Assembly: GCA_029204225.1 (NCBI GenBank)
Contig: CM055100.1
Span: forward strand, 7,640,713-7,704,712
DNA from: Diphasiastrum complanatum
Taxonomy: Eukaryota; Streptophyta; Lycopodiopsida; Lycopodiales; Lycopodiaceae
Reading direction: 5' to 3'
DNA length: 64,000 nt
Shown piece by piece: positions 12,801 through 24,800 of the stretch. The stretch's first letter is position 1, and every line of letters begins with the position of its first letter. A program made the translations under genes and the position numbers. The notes under the pieces are model-generated. The model did not search any database. It was not told the origin of the DNA and saw nothing but the letters and a program-made list of their open reading frames with translations.

Positions 12801-15800
12801 ATCGCATCTGAACTCCATCCGAGACGAAGAGAGTCGTGCTTGATTCGCCTTCGCGAAAGTTTCGCGAATCCGACGAATTCATCAGTCATCATTCTCAACA
12901 GTGGTATCAAAGCCCACCCTGTCATACTCTGACATAGCCAAGAAGCTATCAGATCCAAGAGGCCAAGCATTCAGACAATCAACCATCAACAAGGAAACAG
13001 ACTTCAAGAAGCAATGGCTTCAATCAGCAGCATCCAGAGCAAGATCTGCACGATACTTGATTCTTTAGGATCTAACTTTGTAGCCTGGAAAGTTAAGACA
13101 TCTTTGATAGTCAAGGGCGAAGGACTCTTCCCCTGGGTGGATGGCACAGAAGAAATGCCTACAACAACATGCAAGGAGCTACGCGAATGGAGGGAGAAAA
13201 ACGACAAGGCAGTAGCCTTGCTATCATCTTCCATCGAAGATAGCCTCACACTTGACCTGGCTACACTCTCCAAGGCTAAGGAGATGTGGGATGCATTGCT
13301 CACCAGATTTCAGACGAAATCAAGAAGTTAGATCATGATGCTGGAAGATCAGCTGACGAATTTGCAGTGGGATGGAAAAGACCTCACCTCTTTCGTAAGA
13401 AAGATGAAGGATCTGTTTCTATCACTACATAACTCTGGAGCAGAGAATGCAGTGTCAACTGAGAAGCAACTCACGTACCTGTTGAGAGCCTTACCCAGAT
13501 CATTCCAGACGACAAGAACCCTGCTCGCGAAAGATCCCGCCATGAACCTCGAAAAGGCGATTGTCGAGATTCGAGAGGAAGTCGAGGCCAAAGAACATTT
13601 GGATCACAAAGATGGTTTTGACCAGGCCCTCTACGACAACAAAGAAAAATCAAAGAAGCAATTTAAGCCTAAGAGGGAGTCCAATCAGAGGCAGGATAGT
13701 CCTGATAAGCTTCGTAAGAAGCTTGATGAGAAAGCCGAGCAAGGATTTCTAGTAGGTTATGACAATAATTCGTCATACTACAGAATCTACATGCCAGACA
13801 CGAACACTGTGAAAACAATGAGGGATGTCAAATTCGACGACAGCAGGACAATGGCCAATGACGATCCTGTCATCTACGAAGTTATGGAGAGACAGTACTA
13901 TGACCTGCCGCCAGTGACAGAGAGAGCAGAAGACGAACACGAAAACAAAGATTTTTGAGTCGTCTCCCATTCGAGCGACGAATCTGACGAAGAAAGATTT
14001 GAGAGGCAACCTACTGCTGCAGTTCCTGTAAACCAAGATGGTTCTGGACCAAGCAGAGTAGACAAGGGCAAAGGCATAGCTGTTTCAGGAAGATCTCCCA
14101 GAAGGTCGACAAGACCATGAAGAGCGCCAGCAAGATATGTGCCAGGCAACTCAGCTTCCACATCAGAAGAGTTCTGCGGGTTCAGTGGCGAACCATAGAC
14201 TTTCGAGGAGGCGATTGAAGGTCCAGAAAAGGACAGATGGATCCAAGCCATGAACGAAGAGATGGAGTCCATGAGGAAGAACCAGGTATGGACGTTGGAG
14301 CCATTACCACATAAGCGCAAGACTGTCAAATGCAAATGGGTCTTCAAGCTCAAATACGGACCAGATGCGAATGTGACGAAATACAAGGCAAGATTGGTAG
14401 CGAAGGGTTTCTCTCAAAGATATGGTATTGACTATTCTGAAACCTTCTCTCCTGTCGTCAAACATTCGTCCCTACGTCTGTTATTTACATATGCAACAGC
14501 TTATGACCTCAGGATCCACATTGTGGACGAGAAGACAGCCTTCTTGCATGGCGAATTAGACGAAGAGGTCTACATGGATCAATCCCCAAGATATGTCTCG
14601 AATTCACTTCCTGACTATGCATGCAGAATGCATAGAAGCATCTACGGTCTGAAACAATCAGCCCGACAATGGTACAAGAAGAAAGATCAAGCCCTGAAAT
14701 CATTAGGATTCAAGCCTCTGTTGGCTGATTCCAATGTATATGTCAGAGTTACAGATGGGCAGATCATCATTGTGGCTATGTATGTGGACGACACTTTGAT
14801 ACTTTGCAGGAGTGAGCAGCTAATAGCTGAAGTAAAGGCAGACATCTCGAAACATTTCGAGATAGTGGATCTGGGAGAAGCCAGGTGTTACCTAGGCTTA
14901 CAAATTGAAAGGGACTATGAGGGAGGTAAGTTAACCTTCACCAGTCCAGATACACCCAGAAGATCCCAGAGGACTTCGGGATGCTGAACTGCAAAGGAGT
15001 GAACACTCCAATGCTCGCAGGGATGGTGCTGATGAATGATGACTGTCCAAAGACTGAGGAAGAGAGAGAACAGATGCAGCTCACACCTTACAGGAAGCTG
15101 ATAGGATCACTGATGTACCTTGCAGACAACACACACCCTGATATTGCTTATGCAGTATTCAGGATGAGCCAATTCTACACGAATCCAGGCTCGACACACT
15201 GGAAGATTGCGAAACGAATTTTGCAATATCTTCAATTAATGAGGGATTATGGCTTGTGTTATTGTCGTGGTGCAGGTTTCAGGATACTTTCCTACAGCGA
15301 TGCTAGCTGGGCATCTCTCAAGGACGACTGTAAAAGCGTCTCAGGAGGATGCACCATTGCATCAGGAGCAGCAGTCCTCTGGGTCAGCAAGAAGCAGACC
15401 GTTGTGGCCCAGTCATCCTGCGAAGCAGAGTATGTAGCAGCAGCGAAGATGGCCAACGAAATAATTTGGCTAAGGCAGTTCTTGGACGAATTGGGCGAAA
15501 CAAGGAACGAGCCTCCGGTCTTGCAGATGGACAACACCTCTGCAATACACCTGACGAAAGATCCCGTGTTCCATTCCAGAACGAAGCACATTGCGATCAA
15601 GTACCACTTGATCAGGGATCTAATTGAAAAGAAGATGATGCAGACCACCTTCATAGGAACGAAAGACATGGTTGCTAACATCTTCACCAAAGCCCTGGAC
15701 AAAGGACTCTTTGAGAGACAAAGGAGCAGTCTCGGGAGTGTAAAGCTATCATGCTTTGAGAGGGAGCTGAAGAAACGAAATGTTTCCAACTACAAAGCCT

Positions 15801-18800
15801 TGTTAGCTTTCAGCCCTCAACCTGACGAAGATGTTCGCGAACTCGAAAATCTAGAGACACGAAACACGAAGAGTTTCGCGAACACGAAAGTCAAAGGAGG
15901 CGAAGACGAACGATTCGCGAACACCAAAGTCAAAGGAGACGAAGACGAACGGTTCGCGAACACAAAAGATCCACGAACGAGATTCCTTTGCGGTCCAGTA
16001 CGAGAGAAAGGCATACGAGCATAACGAAATCCGTTTTGCCTTCACGCTCCAAAGAGTACCAGCTAAGATAACGCAAGTACCTAGAAGTACAGAGATCTGA
16101 TCTGATAGCATGACGTCAGCAAATACTTCCTAGGTCGTGGCTAATCTGCCACTCTTGTAACTCCCTAACTAGTTGCTTAATCACTCTAATCTTAGATTTA
16201 CATAGAGCGACCATGCTTATTGGATGATACTTGACATATAGATCAACAGAATACACATAGTGTAATAGTGAAGAAGTTTGATGCTAGTAAGCACTCAAGA
16301 CGAAAAATACAGAATACAACCGCATTTCTCTCACGCCAATGCACTGCGTGGATATGCATGAAGTGCTCAAAGAATCAGAGAAAAGAAATCAATAGATGAT
16401 ATTGTAGCCTTCGCGCACATATCAATTTGTGTTGTGTCTGATCTTGAATGCAAATGTTTCTGCTGTTAACTGCGTGTCTGAGTTTCTTCTTGTTCATTTT
16501 GAATTCCGCACTTTGGTTGAAACCATGTTGAATGCTGTATTAATTTTATGAACGTAGATTAGTAGTGACTGACTACACTCTGGAGGACTGTAGGAGTGAT
16601 TCAGGTGGCAGGGTCCAGTGATTGCATATGAACTCCATCCGAGACGAAGAGAGTCGTGCTTGATTCGCCTTCGCGAAAGTTTCGCGAATCCGACGAATTC
16701 ATCAGTCATCATTCTCAACACAAAAAGCCCGAGAAGGTAGAACTGCATCAACAACTGGAAGCCAATAAGGAAACTAAAAAAGAGATGGACACTCATCGTG
16801 AATAGTCACATCATACACGTAACCATCAACCATATGTGCAAACCCAGTGATAGAGGTGCCCCAAGAAAAGATAGTAGCATCAGAAGACCAGCACCAAGGA
16901 GTAGGAACATAAGCAGGACGACATGCACGCTGTAATAGCATGGAAAACCAAGCCATATGCCAGGAAACATGGAGCATAAAGAAATCATCCTGACAGAGGA
17001 TAGCTAGGATGAAGAAATGTGCACCAGCATGGTCAAAGTCCCAAGGTGTAATAGATCCTAACACCACAGTAGGGCAAACACTAACTGATCCACCCACCCT
17101 TGCCTACTCCCTGATATAGAGTAAGCCCCTCCTAGCCCAGTGTGAGGACTGGTAGCATGCTACTGCCAAGTGTCGGCCACGTGGCACTGACGTGGCCGAC
17201 TGCACGTCGGGACCCAACTGGGGGCCCTATCCTGCTGACAGGGTCCCTAGGTTGTGTTAGGCCCGCCATGGCTATGGACCGTGCTGGGGCACACTACTCA
17301 CACTGTCTTGCCCTGTTGGTCATGTACGCTGGACACGACCCTGACTGTGGTATCTAACCTATCTGTGTTCTCTAGGGTTCGGCACTGGTTACGAGCTCGT
17401 AACACTCCCTCCCCCTTAAGAACCGTCTTGGTCCTCTAAGACAAAGTCTGGAAAAATCTTGCGAAGGACGCTGCCTCTTTCCCAAGTGGCATTCTCAACA
17501 GGCTGATCATTCCACTTAACCAGATATTCTCGGTATAGAGTATGAGGAGTCTGCGTCTCTCTACTATCAAGAATCTCCTCTGGTTCATGTGGAGGTTGTT
17601 GAGGATCCAATGGGAGAACTAGAACACTGTCCCCTACCAGATTGTCTGATCTGGTTAAGGCTTTTCGTAACTGACTTACATGAAAGACTGGAAAAACCTT
17701 ACTGCTGTGTGGGAGTTCTAGTTCATAGGTGACCTCGCCTAGTCTCCTACTGATGGTAAAGGGACCACAATACCTTGGAGACAACTTAGCACACACTCCT
17801 GATTTGAGGGTTTTAGAGTCAACTGGGACTCTCAAGTAGACTTTCTCACCAGTGGAGAACTGCACATCCCATTTGTGTGGATCTGCATAATGCCTGGCTC
17901 GATCCTGGGACTGTCTAATGCTACGCTTAGCATGTTCTATCATCTGGTTTAGGTCTTCTAAAAAGTTTCTGGCTGCTTCAACTTTTTCTTGTTTAAACCC
18001 TACAGTTGTGGGTGAGCGTGGCTGAAAACCGTACATCAGCATAAATGGGCTGTATCCCGTAGCTGAATGTTTGATACTGTTGTAAGCAAACTCTAATATC
18101 GAGAAATACTCCTCCCAATTAGTCTGCTTCTTGCTGACGTATGCACGAAGCATATCCTCCAGCACTTGATTTACCCTTTCTGTTTGACCGTCCGTCTGTG
18201 GATGGTCGGTGGTACTCATATTAAGTTTAGTATGGAGATGATGGAATACTGCCCTCCAAAAATTTCCAGTAAACTTACTGTCCCGGTCGCTGACTATGCC
18301 GGAAGGTAGACCGTACAATTTAAATAGCCCGTCTACAAACAACCTCGCTAACTCTGGAGCTCTAACGGTTGTTTTGGTCGGAATAAAATGAGCCATTTTG
18401 GTCAGACGGTCAACTGTGACCCATATAGAGTCGTTACCCTTTTGGGTTTTAGGCAGGCCTACTATAAAATCCATGGAGATACTCTCCCATTTACCAGCTG
18501 GTATTTCTAAGGGATGCAACAACCCTCCTCCCTTTAAACGCTCTGCTTTATTTACTTGACATTTCTGGCAACTGGTTACATACTGGTGGACGTCCTTTTT
18601 CATACTGGGCCAGAAAAATTGCCTACGAAGAAGCTCATAGGTCTTCTGTATGCCTGGGTGTCCCGCACTAGGATTGTCATGACATTCATATAGGACCTGC
18701 TGCCTATAATCCTCTGAATTGGGGACACATACTCTATCTCTATAGAGCAAGTACTCATCCTGAATGGAATATTGTTTCCATTTGAATCCTTGAGTCGACT

Positions 18801-21800
18801 GACCCTCAACCACTGGGGTTTGCTTGGGTAATACAGGCTCAGAATCCTCAACGTCATCTGACGACGTATACTCGGACTCATCATCATCCTCAACGGAAGC
18901 TGCCGTATTCTTGGATGAACTGGCACCAGCCCCGGGAACTGGTTCTGGACTGAGTTCCAGATAATAGAGAAGAATGCATCATGCTGGCATTTCCCTCTCA
19001 AGGACTCGAGTAACTCATTACGAATCTGAGTAAAACTCATCTCGTTTATCATAGGCATTCTGCTAAGGGCATCTGCTACTGTATTGAATTTTCCACGTCT
19101 ATATCTGATAGACATGTCAAACTCTTGCATCAACTCTGCCCAACGAGCTTTCCGACCTCTAAGCTCAGGTTGATTGCAAAGGTATCTGAGACTCTCATGG
19201 TCTGTCAGGACCTCAAAGTTGGCACCATACAAATAATGCCTCCAAGTCTTAAGGGCATGGACTATAGAAAAGAGTTCCTTTTCATAGGCACTGTACCAAA
19301 TATGCTACTTCTTCAATGAAGAATTCACACTTGGATTGTTTAGCATAAAGCTTATGCTTTCTGAGCAGTCGAAACACCTTTCTGAGGTGTTTTAGATGCT
19401 CCTTCCTCGTTTTGCTGTAGACGAGGATGTCATCTAAAAATATGACTACAAACTTACCCAAGTATGGTCTGAGGACACTGTTCATCAAGTTCATAAAGGT
19501 AGCTGGAGCATTTGTGAGCCCAAATGGCATCACCTGAAACTCATAATGACCGTGACTAGTCCTAAAAGCTGTTTTCGAGACATCTTCCGATTTTATACGG
19601 ACTTGATGATATCCCGATCTGAGGTCTATTTCGCTGAAAAACTTAGCCCCGTCGAGTTGATCAAACAACTCGTCTGCCCGAGGCATAGGGTATTTATTCT
19701 TGATTGTGACTTTATTGAACGCAAAGACGCATAGACCCCTCTTTCTTTTTCACCAATAGGACTGGTGAGGCCCATGGTCTGAATTTGGCCTTTCCCAAGA
19801 TAGTCTGTTAACTGTCTAGTTATTTCTTCATCCTCTGTTCGGCTGACCCGATACGGAGGTTTAGAAACAGGTGCTGTACCTGGTACTAGGTTTATTACAT
19901 GATCTACCACTCTGCTAGGTGGTAAACCATGTGGTAAATCTTCAGGAAAAACATCTTTAAATTTAGACAACAAAGTTTCTAATTTATTGATTTTCTGCTG
20001 AATTGAACTGGAAATAGAAACTTCAGGAATAAACTGAAAGTCACATAAGAATACCTGATGGTCTTCGTCTCCGATTAGTTGACAGAGCTCTGAACTGCAG
20101 ACCATAGGGCTGTTGGGGAACATCATGCTCCCCATGCAACTGGATCTCTCGGCCTTTATGCTGAAAGCTGAGGGTGTTCTCCTGATAGTTTCTGTGGAGG
20201 GAAGGTCCTAAACTGTAGAGCCAATCTCTCCCGAGAACAATGTCTGTTCGATCCAGGTGCATTATCTGAAAGTTTATTTCATCTTGGTACCCTTGAATAC
20301 AGGATTTAACTTACTTACCATAGTTTCCCATATTTTTTTATCTTCACCCTTTGCTAATGAAACTATGTACCTGTGCTGACTAGGTACTTCTGGTAGTTTA
20401 AGCTTTTTAACCAGGGTGTGGTTGATGAAATTATGAGTTGCCCCATCATCAACCATGAATCTTACTGATTGGTTACCAACTTTCCCATGCATACGTACTA
20501 GGTCATGCGGCCCAAAACTGAAGGGTCTCGCTAGCATTGCAGAGGTCAGCTGGCAACAGTGTTCATGATCTTCATGATACACTTTGATCTCGGAAGCTGC
20601 CGAGTCATTGGGGAAACATACAGTCTGAACAAGATGAACTTGTTTTTTATCTTTCTTATCTTTTTTAGTGAAAGGCCCCTTGGGACACTGTCTGACTGTG
20701 TGTCCCTTGCCCATACACACAAAGCACAAACGTTCTTGTTTGGCTTTCTCAAAATCATTTGGTTTTAAGGGCTGTATGAGTGAAGGGCGTTTCTGAGGAG
20801 CTTCACTTTTAAATTTGTCTTCTTTCTTTCTTTTTAAAAATTTCTTTTTAAATTGAAAGTCTTTCTGAGAAGGCTGCTCAGAAAGTGGCTGTTGTCTCGC
20901 CTTCTTCCTACCCACTGAATCATCATAGATTTGAGCATATCTGAGAGCTTGCTCAAGGGTAGTAGGCGAGTTTCTCTGGACCTCTACTTTATATTCATCT
21001 TTGAGGCCACGGACAAATCCCCTGATTTTCTGATAGTCATCCATATTTTTATTCTTTAAAATTGCTTCTCGATACTGCGAGATATATTGGATGAGGGACT
21101 TGTCCATTACTGTTCTTTCCCAGGCTTCCCAGGCTCTATCAAGTTCATTCTCTGGTAGAAATTCTCTTAGGAAAGCTTCTTCAAAAGCTTTCCATGACCG
21201 GGGAGTCTGCCCAGTCTCCTGGAGATTTAACCACCACTTATAGGCCATAGGCCCTAAGGAAAGACTGGCCTCAATAGCTTGCAAATGGTTAGGGGTCTGT
21301 TTAAGAGCATGAATGTTCTTCCATTTGCTGAGGAAGCTTTGTAGAATATCTGCATTTCTATCCTTCTCTTCCCCATTAAAAGTAGGAGGTTTTAAGTCTT
21401 TAAAAACACTGGGGTGAGATCGTAAAGTCTCACCCGAAACTGATGGAAGTGGAGAAGGGGATAACTGAGAAGTGGAGGGAAGGCTTCCTTTCGCGGAACT
21501 CAAAATCAAGTTTTTGAGTTCAGCGAACGAGTCGGCCACACTGGACTTGAAATTGGCTAATGCCAACTTCAGTTCATCCACTTCTGTTACCAATTGGAGG
21601 AACTGCTCCTTGGTAACCAGTTCGTCGAGTTTTTCGGTGAACTGTTCCTGTTCTTCTACTTCCATGGGTTCCTTCCCTTTTCTGTAAGCCAAGGCTTCTG
21701 TTTCAAGTTCGTCGAAGCCTCTCTCCGGGGGTTGATCAGGTCCCTGAGGAGTGGTCATCTTCGGAACTGAAAGAGAGCTACCTTAACTTCTGAAGGAAAA

Positions 21801-24800
21801 AAAAAGTCAAAAAGACTAATTTACAACTGTACAAGGGAAAGGAAACTTAGCTCTTTCTGAGAACTGTACTTCCACAAAGAGAATCAAGAAAAGCCCTTCT
21901 CAGCTTCTTCCTCAATCTGATTTGAGGTTGGAAAATGTGCAACAAGATCTGAAACTTTTGCTATCCCCCCTCGCTGGTCTGACAACATCTCAATTTGTCC
22001 ACAAAATGGCAAATCTGAAGTCCAAAAACCCTTCTGAATTCTGAAATTTCAGAAGTCTCCTGCTCGCTGATCTGATAGGAATTCTCTTGCTCCAAATCTC
22101 TGACGTTGGGGCCCGAAAACTTTTTCAAAAACCAGATTTTCAGAAGCACTGGCAGTGCTGGCCCTGCTCCTCCTTTTTGGCTTCAAACTCGCTGAGAACC
22201 AATAAAGTTTTCCCTGGAAATCAGATGCAGGTCTCTGACTGTACAACGATGGAGGTGCTGGCTTCTTCCTACTCTAATTTCGCTGGGAAAACTATAGAGA
22301 ATCCTCTGAACTCAGTGAAAAATAGCTGTTTTTCCAGCGAGCTACCTACACTTGGAATCTGACTCCTTGCTACTGTGATTTCTCAGTGAAAATTAGAAGT
22401 TTGAAGGCTGCTCCTACAGCGATTCTCCTCCTCTAATCTTTTTTGAGAAACTCAGAGATCTTTCCTATCTTCTGATAGCTTTCTCTACTGCTGCTCCTGA
22501 ACTCCCTAGGATGGAGATGGCTCTGATACCAGTGTAATAGATCCTAACACCACAGTAGGGCAAACACTAACTGATCCACCCAACCTTGCCTACTCCCTGA
22601 TATAGAGTAAGCCCCTCCTAGCCCAGTGTGAGGACTGGTAGCATGCTACTAACGTGAATGGGTTAAGCTCTTGGGGAACGGGCTCTAACCTGTCGGCTGA
22701 GTTGGATGGTACTGCCAAGTGTCGGCCACGTGGCACTGACGTGGCCGACTGCACGTCGGGACTCAACTGGGGGCCCTATCCTGCTGACAGGGTCCCTAGG
22801 CTGTGTTAGGCCCGCCATGGCTATGGACCGTGCTGGGGCACACTACTCACACTGTCTTGCCCTGTTGGTCATGTACGCTAGACACGACCCTGACTGTGGT
22901 ATCTGACCTATCTGTGTTCTCTAGGGTTCGGCACTGGTTACGAGCTCGTAACACAAGGTATCCATAAGGCCCATGAATGAGAAGTAGCAATGACACATGG
23001 TACCCACAAGGCCCATATTACGAGAAGAGCAGCATACCAGAAGCTCCAGAAGGTCCAAGAAATCAACGCAATATCTAAAAAGACATGCTGCATGATAACA
23101 GTAGCAACAAATCTAGAAATAGTAGAGGCCCCAACTGAAAAACTGTAGCCGAAATACTCATCCAGAAAGACCTCATATGGAGATATCAATCCATCATAGG
23201 ATGTAGCAAAAACGGATGGAGAATTAGATGACCCATCGGAATTGGCCGCAAGTGAGGAATAGAAGAAATGCACTGGAGCTAGCCACACAATTTTAGCCTG
23301 AATCAACTATGATAAGGCAGTTTGACCAAGAGTTTTCTTCGTCAACTAATCCCATGAGTAATCTGTATATGAAATCTCAAGAGATTCTGTATAAGCTAAA
23401 TAACCACTTTTTATAATTCATTAATTTTGCACAACGAACTTTTGAAATCAAACATATTCCTTCCAAATGGATTTGTAGACCGAAATAAAAAAACCACGAA
23501 TTTTTAGTACCAAGGAAAACTCGTATAGTCATTTTTCTATACATTGAGTTGCAGTTACGGACTACAGGATACAGGCCTACTCGGCTACTCTGCATATATT
23601 CCGTAGGCCTCTTTACATTTACTGTTGGTTATGTATATTTCTGGTTATGCATTTTATATTAGTCATGTACAGGCCCCAGAGCCTTTTTATATGCTTATGA
23701 CCCGCACTGGGTCCTTTTTTATGACATTGACTGGCCTTGGGCCCTTATTATATGGTTATATGTGGAGTGGGGGCCCGTAGGAGGGCGCACTATTTTCCCT
23801 CCACATTTTGCCTCCCTTTACTTTTGAATTCCTATTTTAAGGTTCATTGGTAGGGTATTTATAGGGGCATTTGCACACTCATTTTTCAGATTATTGATTG
23901 GTATTGCTTGGGCTCTTCGTGGGAGAACCTATTGTCTTGTCTATTGCTTGTAGGGCTTTAGTCTATTGCTGTCTTTTATGCTTCATTGATTCAACACCTG
24001 AGATTTTGATCATAACTTGGTATCAGAGCACTTTCCTGATTGCTGAATTTCAGATCTGATTTTCTGATTGGGTGCCCATTTTCCTTGCTGATTTTTCTCT
24101 CTTTGCTGAGGGCTTTCGTCTCTTTGCTTCAGCAACATTCAGCATAGTTTGGAGGAGGACCAACTCCCATCAGAGCATTTTCCTTGGCGGAGCTTTAGCA
24201 GATAGTTAGCGGAAGTACTTCCACTAAATTTGGCGGCTGAAAATTTTTATTCATTTATTTATTTTTGGGCAGATTATTTTGAATCCTCCATTTGATTTAG
24301 GGAAAGGATTCCTAGCCATCTTTTCAGCATTGATTGGAGGCTGTCCAGCGCCCTACTTCATCACATTTTTCAGCCATTGTTCCAGTAGAGTTTCAGCCAT
24401 ATTTCAGTTTTGATTGGAGGCTGTCCATCGCCCTATTTCATCACGTTTTCCACAGATTTCCAGCCATATTCTCAGCATTGATTGGAGGCTGTCCAGCGCC
24501 CATTTTCATTTTCCTTGTGGTCACATTTTCCAGCCAGCTCTTCGCACACGCTTGGAGCTCTATCGAGAGGTATCTTTGCTGGTTTTTCCTTGCTTTCCAC
24601 AACTTTTCTTGACATTTGTCATTTCCTTTCTTGCTCTTAGTGTCGTTTGTGTACCTAAAGCGTATTTGGGGTGACGACAAAACTCCGCTCCCTCCGATAT
24701 TAAGCTTTTCTTACACTCTCTTCACTTCCTGCATTCCTTGACCATGGATACTTCCCCTACATCTTCTGAGCCTCGCATACCGTCTTCCACTTACCTTGAC

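Larger units (their letters stand above)
11868..12900 (+). repeat. Copia 5-prime LTR (1033 bp)
   Basis: Starts TGAAGAAACG and ends TTCTCAACA, followed by one base and the primer-binding site TGGTATCAAAGC at 12902. It contains 39-bp tandem units and a TGACGTCA palindrome. It holds about 82 bp near 12415-12510 that the 3-prime LTR lacks. Confidence 0.92.
11868..16720 (+). mobile_element. Ty1/copia retrotransposon, internally deleted
   Basis: Two long LTRs (11868-12900, 15770-16720) with TG/CA ends are flanked by a perfect 5-bp duplication CAAAA (11863-11867, 16721-16725). A Met-tRNA primer site starts at 12902 and a purine-rich tract (GAGAGGGAGC) precedes the 3-prime LTR. The 2.9-kb interior keeps gag, a scrap of the post-integrase segment, reverse transcriptase and RNase H. 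The zinc knuckle, protease and integrase core are gone, so it must have moved with help or been deleted after insertion. LTR difference is small apart from an 82-bp length difference, which suggests a fairly recent insertion. Confidence 0.93.
17047..22953 (-). mobile_element. Ty3/gypsy chromovirus G1, minus copy
   Basis: LTRs (17047-17404, 22533-22953) start TGTAATAG and end CGTAACA in plus reading and are flanked by a perfect CAAGG duplication (17042-17046, 22954-22958). On the minus strand the order is LTR, Met-tRNA primer site (22520-22531), gag-protease, RT, RNase H, integrase-chromodomain, polypurine tract (17405-17420), LTR. Compared with the plus copy at 40892-47115 it lacks about 350 bp across RT and RNase H. 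Frameshifts shared with that copy are described under the pol entry. Confidence 0.95.
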
